Assembly (NCBI GenBank): GCA_009667805.1
Contig: CM019063.1
Coordinates: forward strand, 62,147,506-62,211,505
Reading direction: 5' to 3'
Origin: Leptobrachium leishanense
Taxonomy: Eukaryota > Chordata > Amphibia > Anura > Megophryidae
DNA: 64,000 bases
Both the position numbers and the translations under genes were made by a program. The notes beneath the pieces were generated by a model. That model worked only from the letters and a program-made list of their open reading frames with translations, ran no database searches and was not told where the DNA came from. Of this stretch, positions 12,606 through 24,585 are shown one piece after another. Positions within the stretch are counted from its first letter, which is position 1. Every line of letters begins with the position of its first letter.

Positions 12606-12820
12606 CGCAATCATCAATCACTCTAACCTTACAGTCCTCTCCTCCTGTTTCCAACCCCAACCCTCCCAGATTGTGAGTTCCTACGGGAATAGGGCCCTCA
12701 TCTCCTCCTGTACTGTTTGTCAAATGTTGTTCAATGTATTGTAACCCTGTCTATACTGTGCTTATTGTACAGCGCTGCGGAATATGCTGGCGCTTTATAA
12801 ATAAAGAAGAATAATAATAA
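11419..12820 (+). mobile_element. L2-type LINE insertion (level 4)
   Basis: 5'-truncated LINE inside the Tc1. TAATTG on both sides (11413-11418, 12821-12826) is a short target duplication; the second Tc1 copy at 21550 shows the empty site. The 3' end has GCGCTGCGGAATATGCTGG, CGCTTTATAAATAAAG and an (AAT)n tail, as expected for L2 elements. Confidence 0.85.
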
Positions 12821-13105
12821 TAATTGTATTCAGAATGAAATCCTACAAGGACTTTTTAAAGAACCATATGCAACTAAAATGACATCAATTGGTTTTGTAA
12901 TACAGTAGTAAATGTTTCTTTTGTGAATTCTTCATTGACACAATTATTCAACCCCTTAAAGACTACCACTCTGAAGAACAGAGGTTCATTCAAGTGTTTT
13001 CAATCAGGTATTGAAAACACCTGTGGATGTCACGGAGCAGCAATAAAGCATAATAAGCACCAATTAGGCAGCTTTAAAATGACCGTGATACTCAGCTCCT
13101 TCTAG

Positions 13106-14152
<1,047 letters not shown>

Positions 14153-14650
14153 GATTGAATGTCACTTGGGGGTTGAATAAAACTGATAATGATGTGAGCA
14201 CAGAAAAGACATTTGTGGTTATTTCATTATAAATGTTATGTTATATTTGTCTGACCTACACGTGCCTCTTTGATTTAATTGTAAGCAAGATGACTGAATG
14301 ATCAAAATCAATGTCAAACTGGCCAAAACACTCAATTTCAGTGGGGGTTGAATAATTTTGAACACAACTGTATATGCGCAGATTGACTTTGACAGGTGCA
14401 AAAACTGAACGTGAGACAATTGCTGTTCTTAATTCTGATTGGCTGAATCGCGTGAAAAAAACAGTCCGCACACTGATTTCTACGCGCAACGTTTAACGCC
14501 CGTTATTGCTCGACAGATTAAAAAATGTGCGAGGATTGTATTATCGTTGATTTACGCTCGTTAACGTTTAACGCTTCGCACAAAAATTCACGCGTTGCGC
14601 GAGCGTTTTTGCGTGAAGAATGTAATAGGGCCCTTAGTGTGCAGCCGGCC

Positions 14651-15632
14651 TAAATCCCACCCCGCGACAGTATAATCCCACCTCGCGACAGGCGCCATTG
14701 TAACCATATAATCCGTGTGATTCACGTCGCCTGTCACTGGTTTCGAAGGTTTTCCTCAGATTTAAATCAGTAATACATAAAACACACAAAAATTGCTAAA
14801 AACATTTGTTTCCAAGTACGTTTGGGCAACGGCTTTCACGTAGTAGTCAGAGCGGTCTTCATCCTCTATGCCCCAAAAGGACTGTGATAGAGAGGTCCCC
14901 ACGCTACAGCTACAGCTTGTTCACCCACGATTTAACTATTTATTCCTGTAATATCATCCCAGACCACGTTTCAACCCTCCGGGCTCTTTGTCAGGTTTCC
15001 TGGTGTCTACTGCTTCAAAAGTCCTGATGAAGAACTATCAATACATATCTAGCTTCGAAGAGGACACAAACGTGGCTTTATATTCCATCATTTTTCTGCG
15101 GTGTTGCGAGGTGAGCTTTTCACTTCAGCTACCACTATGTACACATTAGGATTCGCGCGGACGGGAAGATTTCAGGAAAAAAGGTTCAGTTTGACAAACG
15201 CACGTTTCCCCCTGCTCAAACTTTTATTACTATGAAACAAGGAACCCGACAAATAACCATCCCACGCGACAAAGTGCAAAAACTGCTACAGCAATATATT
15301 AGTGACGCAACAGCTAGAGGCGACCTTCCATCCCATCGTGATATAAACCAGTAAAAGGTTTTCTAAGCACGCTTGGACACACAGATTCAGATCATCAAAC
15401 AGCCAATCGGTGCCCGAGTCTCCAGTATCCCCTGCCAAAGTTGATTGGCATGCTGTGACGGGTTCATTTTGAAAGAGCCAGTGGTGGCGCTTCATCCCAT
15501 CACACCTGAGCCGTGAATTTATTAAACGCAAGACGTGTGAATGAGCGCATAGGGGAGAGAGTGACCGCTTTGGTGAATTTGCATGTTACCTGCGTGTTGT
15601 GAAGCCTCTGTCGCCAGGAACTTACACTAGGG
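14651..15632. other. intron sequence with a hammerhead-like motif
   Basis: LMAN1 intron 1. Besides the motif at 14945-14995, listed separately, I recognise no gene or element. Confidence 0.4.
14945..14995 (-). ncRNA. hammerhead-ribozyme-like motif, decayed
   Basis: On the minus strand the order is CCTGACAAAGAGCCC, GGAGGGTT, then GAAACGTGG. This resembles the hammerhead order CUGANGA, stem II, GAAA, stem III. One core position differs (CTGACAA) and stem II is imperfect. In many animals such motifs mark Penelope-like retroelements. Activity is doubtful. Confidence 0.35.
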
Positions 15633-15773
15633 CAGAGGTCGGTCAGCCCACCTTGGCTCTACAGATGTTTTGGAACTATATTTCCCATGAGACTCCGCCA
15701 ATCTAAGGAGTAGCTGAGCATCATGGGAGATGTAGTTTCAAAACATCTGTAGAGCCAAGGTTGCTGACCCCTG
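15633..15773. mobile_element. hAT-type foldback MITE
   Basis: 141-bp element. The arms read CTTGGCTCTACAGATGTTTT and its complement, and the outer ends are CAGAGGTC and GACCCCTG. CACTAGGG occurs on both sides (15625-15632, 15774-15781), an exact 8-bp target duplication, which identifies a hAT-type insertion. Confidence 0.85.
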
Positions 15774-16094
15774 CACTAGGGGATGCACCGAAATTTCGGC
15801 TGGTGCTACAATCCAGCCAAATGATGGCACTTCTGGATCTCAGGCGGAAGGATAGAAAAAAACTTGAACATAATCAGCTGTGAAAAAGATGCTCCAATTT
15901 CACCACAATCACGTGGGGGGCCGGGAAAGCTGTATGAGGGATTAACTCCCTATTTTCATTCATAATAAATCACTGAAAATACACCAATTTCCAGTAAATA
16001 GCATGAGATACCAGGTTTCCCTCATTTACAAGGGAAGTTTTCACAGTAACGATGGTTATATACACCACAACTTTCCCCCTGGTTTCTGTCCAGA

Positions 16095-16240
16095 GTAGTG
16101 GTGAGCCTTGGCACCTCAGATGTTTTGGAACTACATGCCCCATGACGCTCAGCCAGCCTAAAGTGTGACTATGCATCATGGGGCATGTAGTTCTGAAACA
16201 TCTGGAGTGCCAAAGTTTGCCATCACTGACCTAGAGCATC
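16095..16240. mobile_element. hAT-type foldback MITE, related copy
   Basis: Same architecture as 15633-15773. CCTTGGCACCTCAGATGTTT faces AACATCTGGAGTGCCAAAG, with inner arms around ACTACATGCCCCATGA. The target duplication is not clear. The following stretch 16241-16828 shows nothing recognised apart from a G run near 16520. Confidence 0.65.
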
Positions 16241-16828
16241 CATTTAACAATTCGATCCTTAGAGCAAGGTAATCTCTCCCGCCTCATGCGCTTTACCCAG
16301 TAACCAGGTTACCCTGCAGATTTTTTACACCCGTACGCCTTCCCATCTGGATACACCAGCTGCACGCTTACCACGCGCTTAAATTATACACCGCTGCTCT
16401 GAGTCAGCGAAGCCGAGCGAGACCGTCACATCATGCAACGACAAGCTACAACTTGTTTATAAAGTGCCAGCCCAGACCGGCACCTCAGACAAGTCGAGCA
16501 AGAAAACACGCCGGTAACCGAGGGGGGGGGGGGTCTCACTGTGCACCTGCCGTCTCTCGTTCCAAGGTCTCTGGGTATTTCTCCGAAATTTCATTGGTCT
16601 AATCCAGCGTTTGGCAGGTTCAGGAGGCACCTATATGCGTTTTATAAACCAGGCATTAGTCTGTGCAGAGGAAAGAGAAGCCCGAGGGACCAGGCCTCTG
16701 GTTTGGTGAAGTCCTGCATTCATAAACAAAGAGTAGCTCCTTAAAGTGAACCAAAGTATGGTGGGCTTACTGGATAGAAAGTTAGCTCAAATATGTGTGT
16801 TTTTCGTCCACATGAATGAAAAAATCAC

Positions 16829-17451
16829 TAGGGCTGCAACTAACAATTATTTTCATATTCGATTAGTTGGCCGATTAATCGATTCATCAGATAAAATAAA
16901 AACATATGCAAATTGTATACTTGTCGCTCAAAGGCTACACGAGCATCTGGTCACAGTGATGGGCTTAAACTGCGTACGGAGTATTGATCCATGTATGCTT
17001 TCTCCCCAAACGAACACTGCTACAAGCACTCAGATAGACATGATGATGATGCAAACACGAAATCAGGTCCTCTCCACGCAGTCCTTTTACTATAATTTCA
17101 TGAACTGAGCGGGAGGAGGGTCCGGAGGTGGAAGAGAATGATTTTGGGCAAGGGACTTGACCCGAGTGTGAGAGGGAGTGGGTTTGGGCAAAAGACCAGA
17201 CCTGCGTGTGGGAGGGAGATTGTGGGATGGAAAAGAAAGAGAGAATAGCATTTCCAGACCAAAGAGGGGGTGACAGGCAGGTTGGGGTGGTGACACAGGA
17301 TGTAGCACAATCTGAGGCTATAACGTTTAACTCAGACTCTTTAAAAAGTGTGTGCTGTACACAAAAGCGATTAATGGACAGCTGATTAATTGATAAGAAT
17401 AGTTGACAACTATTTTCATTATCAATTAATCGATTAGTAGTTTAAGCCCTA
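16829..17451. mobile_element. hAT-type non-autonomous element (TAGGGCTGCAAC ends)
   Basis: Starts TAGGGCTGCAACTAACAATT and ends TAGTAGTTTAAGCCCTA, with mirrored ATTAATCGATTA blocks just inside. Flanking 8-mers AAAATCAC and ATAATCAT agree at 6 of 8 positions. Ends of this type are widespread in vertebrates. No coding frame. Confidence 0.65.
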
Positions 17452-18410
17452 ATAATCATGGTCCCTCAATTTCGCCGACATACCACCAGACCAAGCGATG
17501 GGAGTGCGCAGAGACCGCGACCGACAACTGGGCACGTAACCTCCCGGTAGGTGGTTGAAAATGTGGCAGCTCCCTGCGATGACCCGCAATATGACATACT
17601 AACGAAAAAGAGTAAACATGAAGTAGTGGACAGAAATACCTCAAAGAATGCGATATCGCATTGATCTCCCTGCCCTTCAGGATTACTGTAACATCCATCG
17701 CAATGACAGGTCCACGTTAACAAAACAAAAATATATACATACCACAGGCAGAACCCTTAAAGCCCTGTTTGACTCGGCCATTTTTCTCATTGGGGCTTTA
17801 ATTTTTTTTTTAAAGTTGAAGTCATGCTCGCCGTCTCTAAAAACTGACCTTACATAAAGCAAAAAGTTTAAGTGTTGTGGTTTTTTTTTTATTATTATTA
17901 ATATTATTATTGACCATATAAAAAGTGTCCACAGAGCGCAGAGCCGTATAAACTGGATTTACGTTTACACTCTGGCGGCCAGGCGCAGTCACGCGGCACT
18001 TAACTTACAATCGGCAGACAGACACGTGGAGGAGAACCTGACAAATATTTGTAGAATTACTTAGCCTGGGGGTAAACTCCGTAACAGACAGAGTATCCTA
18101 TGAAGAATGGAAAAAAAAATGATAACGAAGACCAAAACATGGACACTGGCACACTCCTGACACTGGTGGAGCTTTCAGGACCCCCTTTGTCACCTTGAAG
18201 GTGTGGGGGGGGGTCACCATGTGCAGCAATTCCCCTCATATCAGCTGAGCTGGTCCAGGAGTTCAACTACTACTCAACGACAGAGAGGCATCGATATGAC
18301 TGGGGGCACAGGGACACTGGGGATTATGACGGGGAGGAAAAGGAGACAACATGGAGGGGGGGGGTTCTAGTGGAGGCACGGATTCTGGCCCAACACAGGC
18401 ACCTGTGTGC
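17452..18410. other. intron sequence, nothing recognised
   Basis: LMAN1 intron 1 between a MITE and the 30-bp array. It holds a short (ATT)n run near 17890-17912 and G runs near 18206 and 18355, but no recognised element. Confidence 0.4.
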
Positions 18411-19170
18411 AGACCCCGGGCGCCTAGGCGCGGACCCCGGGTAACGAGGGCGCCCAGGCGCCGACCCCGGGTAACGAGGGCGCCCAGGTGCCGACCCCGG
18501 GTAACGAGGGCGCCCAGGTGCCGACCCCGGGTAACGAGGGCGCCCAGGCGCCGACCCCGGGTAACGAGGGCGCCCAGGCGCCGACCCCGGGTAACGAGGG
18601 CGCCCAGGCGCCGACCCCGGGTAACGAGGGCGCCGACCCCGGGTAACGAGGGCGCCTACGCGCGGACCCCGGGTAACGAGGGCGCCTACGCGCGGACCCC
18701 GGGTAACGAGGGCGCCTACGCGCGGACCCCGGGTAACGAGGGCGCCTACGCGCGGACCCCGGGTAACGAGGGCGCCTACGCGCGGACCCCGGGTAACGAG
18801 GGCGCCTACGCGTGGACCCCGGGTAACGAGGGCGCCTACGCGCGGACCCCGGGTAACGAGGGCGCCTACGCGCGGACCCCGGGTAACGAGGGCGCCTACG
18901 CGCGGACCCCGGGTAACGAGGGCGCCTACGCGCGGACCCCGGTAACGAGGGCGCCTACGCGCGGACCCCGGGTAACGAGGGCGCCTACGCGCGGACCCCG
19001 GGTAACGAGGGCGCCTACGCGCGGACCCCGGGTAACGAGGGCGCCTACGCGCGGACCCCGGGTAACGAGGGCGCCTACGCGCGGACCCCGGGTAACGAGG
19101 GCGCCTACGCGCGGACCCTGGGTAACGAGGGCGCCTACGCGCGGACCCTGGGTAACGAGGGCACCTACGA
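18411..19170. repeat. 30-bp GC-rich minisatellite in LMAN1 intron 1
   Basis: About 25 copies of a CpG-dense unit (CGGACCCCGGGTAACGAGGG plus CGCCTACGCG or CGCCCAGGCG). Two variants are segregated: CCCAGG units at the left and CCTACG units at the right. It lies 140 bp from the exon 1 donor. The long arginine/proline-rich open frame across it is a product of the repeat. Confidence 0.95.
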
Positions 19171-19310
19171 GCCGTACGGATACAGGGTCACCATGTATCT
19201 AAGGTGTGTATACAGGGTGTTTATACGTGCTGTCAGCAGTCTGGGCTGCCCTGTCAGTATGTGTGCCCTGAGGGCAGCTCTGCTGGGATGGAGTCACTGA
19301 GTGCACTTAC

Positions 19311-19491
19311 TGCCCGTGTGGGTCCAGAATGGGACAGAGCCGTCGTTCTGCACCAGGTAGGGTCCCTTGAAGCTGTATTTATACTCGAACCTCCGGTGCG
19401 GGGCCTCCTGTTGCCCGTCCCCTGCGGCCAAGCTAAACAGGGCGAGAATGAACACCGCGCACAAGTGCTGCCTCTCCATGGACACCGCCAT
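19311..19491 (-). CDS. LMAN1: LMAN1 (ERGIC-53) exon 1, coding part
   Basis: First coding exon of the mannose-binding L-type lectin LMAN1/ERGIC-53. This type I membrane protein cycles between ER and Golgi and carries glycoproteins forward, in mammals together with MCFD2. The 60 codons contain a hydrophobic signal peptide (CAVFILALFSLAAG, about residues 11-24) and then the start of the lectin domain, including FEYKYSFKGPYLVQNDG and VPFWTHTG, which match the family closely. The chosen ATG at 19491 sits in a strong Kozak context (AAGATGG). An in-frame ATG at 19539 would add 16 residues and would bury the signal peptide, so I prefer 19491. The exon ends after one base of a split codon with donor GTAAGT. 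That base joins exon 2 to give TGNAIPG, exactly as in the family. It is the only intact host gene in the window. Confidence 0.93.
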
Positions 19492-19600
19492 CTTGGCTCT
19501 TGCTGACGTCGCTCTGCCAGAGAGAACCTGCACAGCCAACAGGGCGCTTTGCGATTGGACGACTGCCGGTCAAGGGGGCGTGATCTGTAATTTCCCGTTG
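19492..19600 (-). promoter_or_regulatory. LMAN1: LMAN1 5' UTR / proximal promoter
   Basis: The stretch just upstream of the LMAN1 start is GC- and CpG-rich. It contains a CCAAT box (ATTGG on the plus strand, 19554-19558) about 65 bp upstream of the ATG, and an ATF/CRE-like TGACGTCG at 19504-19511. No TATA box is evident. The two motifs fit a CpG-type housekeeping promoter, and LMAN1 is known to respond to ER stress through ATF/XBP1-type sites. The transcription start cannot be fixed from sequence. Confidence 0.5.
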
Positions 19601-20044
19601 CCTAGCTTGGCAGCCGAGCAACAACCCTGAGCGCCTGCCTGCAGTTCGACCCTCCGGCCGTCAGGTGTCCCTGTGAGGAACGGCGATGCGTTTTTACTGT
19701 GTTACCCCCCCCCCCCTGCGGATATAACTGTATAATAAAAGCTCTGACATACTTATCTGATAGCTCTAAAGTATGTACTAATCTTTCTTGCTTCAGAGAG
19801 ATGTAAGGGATTGACCCCGTTTTCCAAGACTTTATAGATTCACTACAACTCCCGTGAACCCATGCGATACTAAAACCGGCTGTTTGGCTCTTGAGGCATC
19901 ACGGGAGCTGTAGTTCAGCTACACCAGAGCGTTACAGTTTGCTAAATCAAGTCTTGAAAGGGTTTTTCCAGACTTAAAGTGAATTTTATTTGTCATACTT
20001 ATAACACCGAACTATCTGTGTACAGAAGAGACAATCCCTGACCT
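19601..20044. other. upstream flank of LMAN1
   Basis: No gene seen. A short foldback (ACTACAACTCCCGTGA near 19852 facing TCACGGGAGCTGTAGT near 19899) looks like a decayed hAT MITE. A C run lies near 19707. Confidence 0.4.
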
Positions 20045-20256
20045 GGAAAGTTGGTGTATATATATATTTATTTATTTATAAAGGATTTTACCAGGAAGGA
20101 TACATTGAGATTTCTCTCGTTTTCAAGTATGTCCTGGGTTCAATAACATTAAAATGTTACAGAAATACAAAGTAATAAAATGCAAGATATTAAAAAAAAC
20201 AACAACACAAATATACAGATTATCCCAGAAATTAATATGTAGGTAATAAAATCATT

Positions 20257-21117
20257 CAGGGTTATTCAAAGAGATTCGAAAAGTCAGCGCACGTTCGGTG
20301 ACTTTTCGTTCTCTTCAATTCGGTTCCTTTTGCCGATTCCATTTCAGTGACCCTGCGGTGTATTCAGCAAACACCACAGGGTCCCCGAATTGCAGGGAAA
20401 AGCTACCGCAAACCTGACGAAAACTAACCGCAAAACCCACCGAATGCACGCCGAAAACCCGCAAAAACATCTGGATTAACCTGCCGAAAAACCCGAGCAG
20501 GATCCAATCACACGCAGCAAAGCCGCCGGAAAAAGCCGACACCGCAGACGAATGGAGTGAATAAATTAGGAAAACAGTTTGCTTGAATGTTTGAAAAGTG
20601 AAACGCTGTTTGCAAAGAAACTACTGAGCGAAAACGTCTGAAATTTACATATGAGGTCCAGGGAATGATAATAAAAAGGGCTGTTACAGAAAAAGAAAAA
20701 TCCAGAAAAATACTTAAAATATCCTAAAAAATCTATAAATAAAGAGACTCTTTAATGCAGAATTTTATAATGAACGGTTTATTAGATATTGAATTAAAAC
20801 GGGAATATTTTTAACATTGAAGCCTATGGGATTCTCCTGAATAAACCTGTCGAATTAAACCACCGAATGGCAGGGCATTTCGGGAACCTTTCACTGCTGG
20901 TTTGTGTTCTTTGAATAGACGAAGCAGTGCATTTTCATGGGGATTTCACTGCCCTCGAACAGGCACCGAACAGGCACCGTATGTGCAGGCAATTCACCAG
21001 GATTTGGAGAATTGCCTGCTCTGTGGATAGCCGAATGGCCAAGAAAGGTTTCCGAACGCTGATTTTCAGTGTTCGGTTACCTTTCTCAAGCAATTCGGAT
21101 CTCTTTGAATTACCCTG
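20257..21117. mobile_element. foldback element (CAGGGTTATTCAAAGAG ends)
   Basis: Ends CAGGGTTATTCAAAGAGATT and ATCTCTTTGAATTACCCTG, with ATT on both sides (20254-20256, 21118-21120) as a likely 3-bp duplication. The interior shows the family's segments such as AACCGAACGC mirrored as GTTCGG, GGTGTATTCAGCAAAC, and CCTGCCATTCGG-type sequence. It is non-coding. Confidence 0.75.
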
Positions 21118-21120
21118 ATT

Positions 21121-21485
21121 ATGTTACATGTTTACAGGTGCATTCTGTATATAGTCACTGTGTTCCATGTTTACAGGTGCATTCTGTATATAGTCACTAT
21201 GTTACATATTTACAGGTGCATTCTGTATATAGTCACTATGTTACATGTTTACAGGTGCATTCTGTATATAGTCACTGTGTTCCATGTTTACAGGTGCATT
21301 CTGTATATAGTCACTATGTTACATATTTACAGGTGCATTCTGTATATAGTCACTGTGTCCCATTTTTACACGTGCATTCTGTATATAGTCACTATGTTAC
21401 ATGTTTACAGGTACATTCTGTATATAGTCACTATGTTACATGTTTATAGTCACTATGTTACATGTTTACAGGTGCATTCTGTATA
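21121..21485. repeat. 39-bp minisatellite, array A (LINE 3' UTR)
   Basis: About 9 copies of a 39-bp unit containing GTTTACAGGTGCATTCTGTA and TATAGTCACTATGTTACAT. The same unit forms array B at 23996-24417. The single unit at 30984-31015 in the plus-strand LINE copy shows that it belongs to the LINE 3' UTR. Confidence 0.95.
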
Positions 21486-21487
21486 TA

Positions 21488-22663
21488 CAGTTGTGTTCAA
21501 AATTATTCAACCCCCAATGCTGTAGAGGGTTTTAGGGAATTTAGTGTACATTTGTAATTGTATTCAGAATGAAATCCTACAAGGACTTTTTAAAGAACCA
21601 TATGCAACTAAAATGACATAAATTGGTTTTGTAATACAGTAGTAAATGTTTCTTTTGTGAATTCTTCATTGACACAATTATTCAACCCCTTAAAGACTAC
21701 CACTCTGAAGAACAGAGGTTCATTCAAGTGTTTTCAATCAGGTATTAAAAACACCTGTGGATGTCACGGAGCAGCAATAAAGCATAATAAGCACCAATTA
21801 GGCAGCTTTAAAATGACTGTGATACTCAGCTCCTTCTAGACATTTACTGGTGTGGTTACAAACTTGGTGAAGTCAAGAGACTGGTCCAGGAAGACAAGAG
21901 AAGAGGTGATTACTCTTCACAGGAAGGGCAATGGCTATAAGAAGATTGCAAAGATGTTAAACATACCAAGAGAGACCATAGGAAGCATCATTCGCAAATT
22001 CAAGGCAAAGGGCACTGTTGAAACGCTACCTGGTCGTGGCAGAAAGAAGATGCTGACTTCGACTGCTGTGCGCTACCTGAAGCGTAGAGTGGAGAAAAGT
22101 CCCCGTGTGACTGCTGAGGAACCTGAGGCTTGGGAGACGTTGGACCTTTCAACAGGACAATGATCCCAAGCATACCTCCAAGTCCACTAGAGCATGGTTG
22201 CAGATTAAAGGCTGGAACATTTTGGAGTGGCCATCGCAGTCACCTGACTTAAATCCGATTGAGAACCTCTGGTGGGACTTAAAGAAAGCAGTTGCAGTGC
22301 GCAAGCCTAAGAATGTGACTGAACTGGAGACTTTTGCCCATGATGAATGGGCGAAGATACCCGTAGATCGCTGCAAGACACTTGTGTCAAGCTATGCTTC
22401 ACGTTTAAAAGCTGTTATAACTGTAAAAGGATGTTGTACTAAGTACTAAGATTGAATGTCACTTGGGGGTTGAATAAAACTGATAATGATGTGAGCACAG
22501 AAAAGACATTTGTGGTTATTTCATTATAAATGTTATGTTATATTTGTCTGACTTACACGTGCCTCTTTGATTTAATTGTAAGCAAGATGAATGATCAAAA
22601 TCAATGTCAAACTGGCCAAAACACTCAATTTCAGTGGGGGTTGAATAATTTTGAACACAGCTG
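21488..22663 (+). mobile_element. Tc1 family A, internally deleted copy
   Basis: Same terminal repeats as the element at 11346 (CAGTTGTGTTCAAAATTATT), flanked by TA. It is nearly identical to that copy but lacks about 430 bp in the middle of the transposase frame. It shows what the Tc1 looks like without the LINE insertion. Confidence 0.9.
21864..22449 (+). pseudogene. Tc1 transposase with internal deletion
   Basis: The N-terminal DNA-binding half ([20 protein letters not shown] onwards) and the C-terminal part ([32 protein letters not shown]) match the intact copy. The deletion runs from the sequence after GCTGAGGAAC to CTGAGGCTTGGG and removes the region with the first catalytic Asp. The N-terminal piece runs out of frame and stops near 22163, and the C-terminal piece is open in another frame. 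It cannot give an active enzyme. Its retained ends could be mobilised by the intact copy. Confidence 0.9.
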
Positions 22664-23220
22664 TATACAAAAATGGTGCAGCGCCACACAACATGCAACC
22701 ACCACCACGGCACCCCAGATGGCCAATAACAGGATATAGTGGTTTCCCCTATACCAATACACACAGAATATAGAATATATAATCTGAATCGGTGCAAATA
22801 ATGCTCTCTGGGGTCCTGGGATCTCACATGTACATAGGAGAAACAATAAACAGTAATAGTGCAATACAGTGGGTATTAAAGATATTCAAATTGTACTAAT
22901 AATGTCCCACTCACAAGTGAAGAGCCCAAACACTGGCTCTGAGTGGGTCCAGATGTGCGGGGCTGCAGCCGGAAGGATCCATTGATTAGTGTAGTGCATG
23001 AAGCGCTGCAGGGTGCTTGGGCGGCGGGGTGGCCCCAGAAAAACGCTTCCTTATGCCTTCTGGACTTCATATCTCATCACCTACATGCAGGTTTGTATTG
23101 GAGTAAATTTCCTCGATCTTCCTGTTCGTTGCATGATCTTGGACAGAATATCCTTAATAAGGTGGGGGACACCTGAGAAATCTGAAGGCAATTTACCCGC
23201 ACGTCTGGACCCACTCAACT
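22664..23220. repeat. unclassified segment with an inverted repeat
   Basis: Contains GAGTGGGTCCAGATGTGCGG at 22941-22960, and a complement with one mismatch at 23196-23216, enclosing about 235 bp. No coding frame. It lies between the Tc1 right end and a foldback remnant and may be another insertion in the LINE. Confidence 0.45.
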
Positions 23221-23995
23221 TATCGGTGACCCTGCGGTGTATTCAGCAAGCACCACAGGGCCGTCGAAACGCAGGGAAAAGCTGCCGCAAACCCGACGAA
23301 AAGTCACCACAAAAACCTGGCGAATGCATGCCGAAACCCGCAAAAACATCTGGATTAACCCGCCGAAGCCGCCTGAAAAAGCCAAGACCTCAGACGAGTG
23401 AAGTGAATAAATTAGTAAATCAGTTTGCTTGAATGTTTGAAAAGTGAAACGCTGTTTGCAAAGAAATTACTGAGCGAAAATGTCTGAAATTTACATATAA
23501 TCCAATGAATGATAATAAAGAGGGCTGTCACAGAAAAAATAAGTAAAGTTAAATAATTTTAAAAAAATAGGACTTTTTTAAAAAAAATCCAGAAAAATGC
23601 TTAAAATTTCCTAAAAAACCTATAAATAAAGAGACTCTTTACTGCAGAATTTTATAATGAACGGTTTATTAGATATTGAATTAAAACCGGAATATTTTTT
23701 AACATTGAAGCCTATGGGATTCTCCTGAATAAATCTGTGGAATTAAACCACCGAATGGCAGGGCATTAGGGGAAACCTTTCACTGCTGGTTTGTGTTCTC
23801 TGAATAGCCGAAGTAGTGCTTTTTTAAGGGGATTTCACTGCCCTCGAACAGGCACCGAATGTGCAGGCCATTCGCCAGGATTTGGCGTATTGCCTGCTCT
23901 CTGGATAGCCGAATGGCCAAGAAAGGTAACCGAACGCTGATTTTCAGCGTTTGGTTACCTTTCTCCAGCTATTCGGATCTCTTTAAATAACCCTG
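23221..23995. mobile_element. foldback element, left end missing
   Basis: Matches the 20257-21117 element over most of its length (GGTGTATTCAGCAAGCACCA, GCCTATGGGATTCTCCTGAA) and ends TCTCTTTAAATAACCCTG at 23995. The left terminal repeat is lost at the boundary with 23220. Confidence 0.7.
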
Positions 23996-24417
23996 ATAGT
24001 TACATGTTTACAGGTACATTCTGTATATAGTCACTATGTTACATGTTTACAGGTGCATTCTGTATATAGTCACTTTGTTACATGCTTACAGGTGCATTCT
24101 GTATATAGTCACTTTGTTACATGTTTACAGGTGCATTCTGTATATAGTCACTATGTTACATGATTACAGGTACATTCTGTATATAGTCACTGTGTTACAT
24201 GTTTACAGGTGCATTCTGTATATAGTCACTATGTTACATGATTACAGGTGCATTCTGTATATAGTCACTTTGTTACATGTTTACAGGTGCATTCTGTATA
24301 TAGTCACTATGTTACATGTTTACAGGTGCATTCTGTATATAGTCACTTTGTTACATGTTTACAGGTGCATTCTGTATATAGTCACTATGTTACATGTTTA
24401 CAGGTACATTCTGTATT
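23996..24417. repeat. 39-bp minisatellite, array B (LINE 3' UTR)
   Basis: About 10 copies of the unit described for array A. It passes directly into the end of the LINE coding region at 24418, where the minus strand reads a stop soon after KSLKSLSD-type sequence. Confidence 0.95.
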
Positions 24418-24585
24418 GAGGTATGTTAATAGAGATCACTAAGTGACTTTAGAATGGGCAAAGATTTGATGGAGTCTGGAAGGTTATTCCATAATTGCGG
24501 TGCTCTGTAGGAAAATGAGGATTGAGCCACTTTTTTTTTGTATTGCGGTATTGCAAGTAAGGTGCAGGTCCTGGATCGTAGGTTA

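Noticed and set aside
18351..19202. 283-residue open frame rich in Arg-Pro-Thr repeats
   Set aside because: It is the 30-bp intronic minisatellite read in phase; the unit length is a multiple of three so stops never appear.
22998..23432. 144-residue open frame
   Set aside because: It crosses the border between the unexplained segment and a foldback element and shows no domain.
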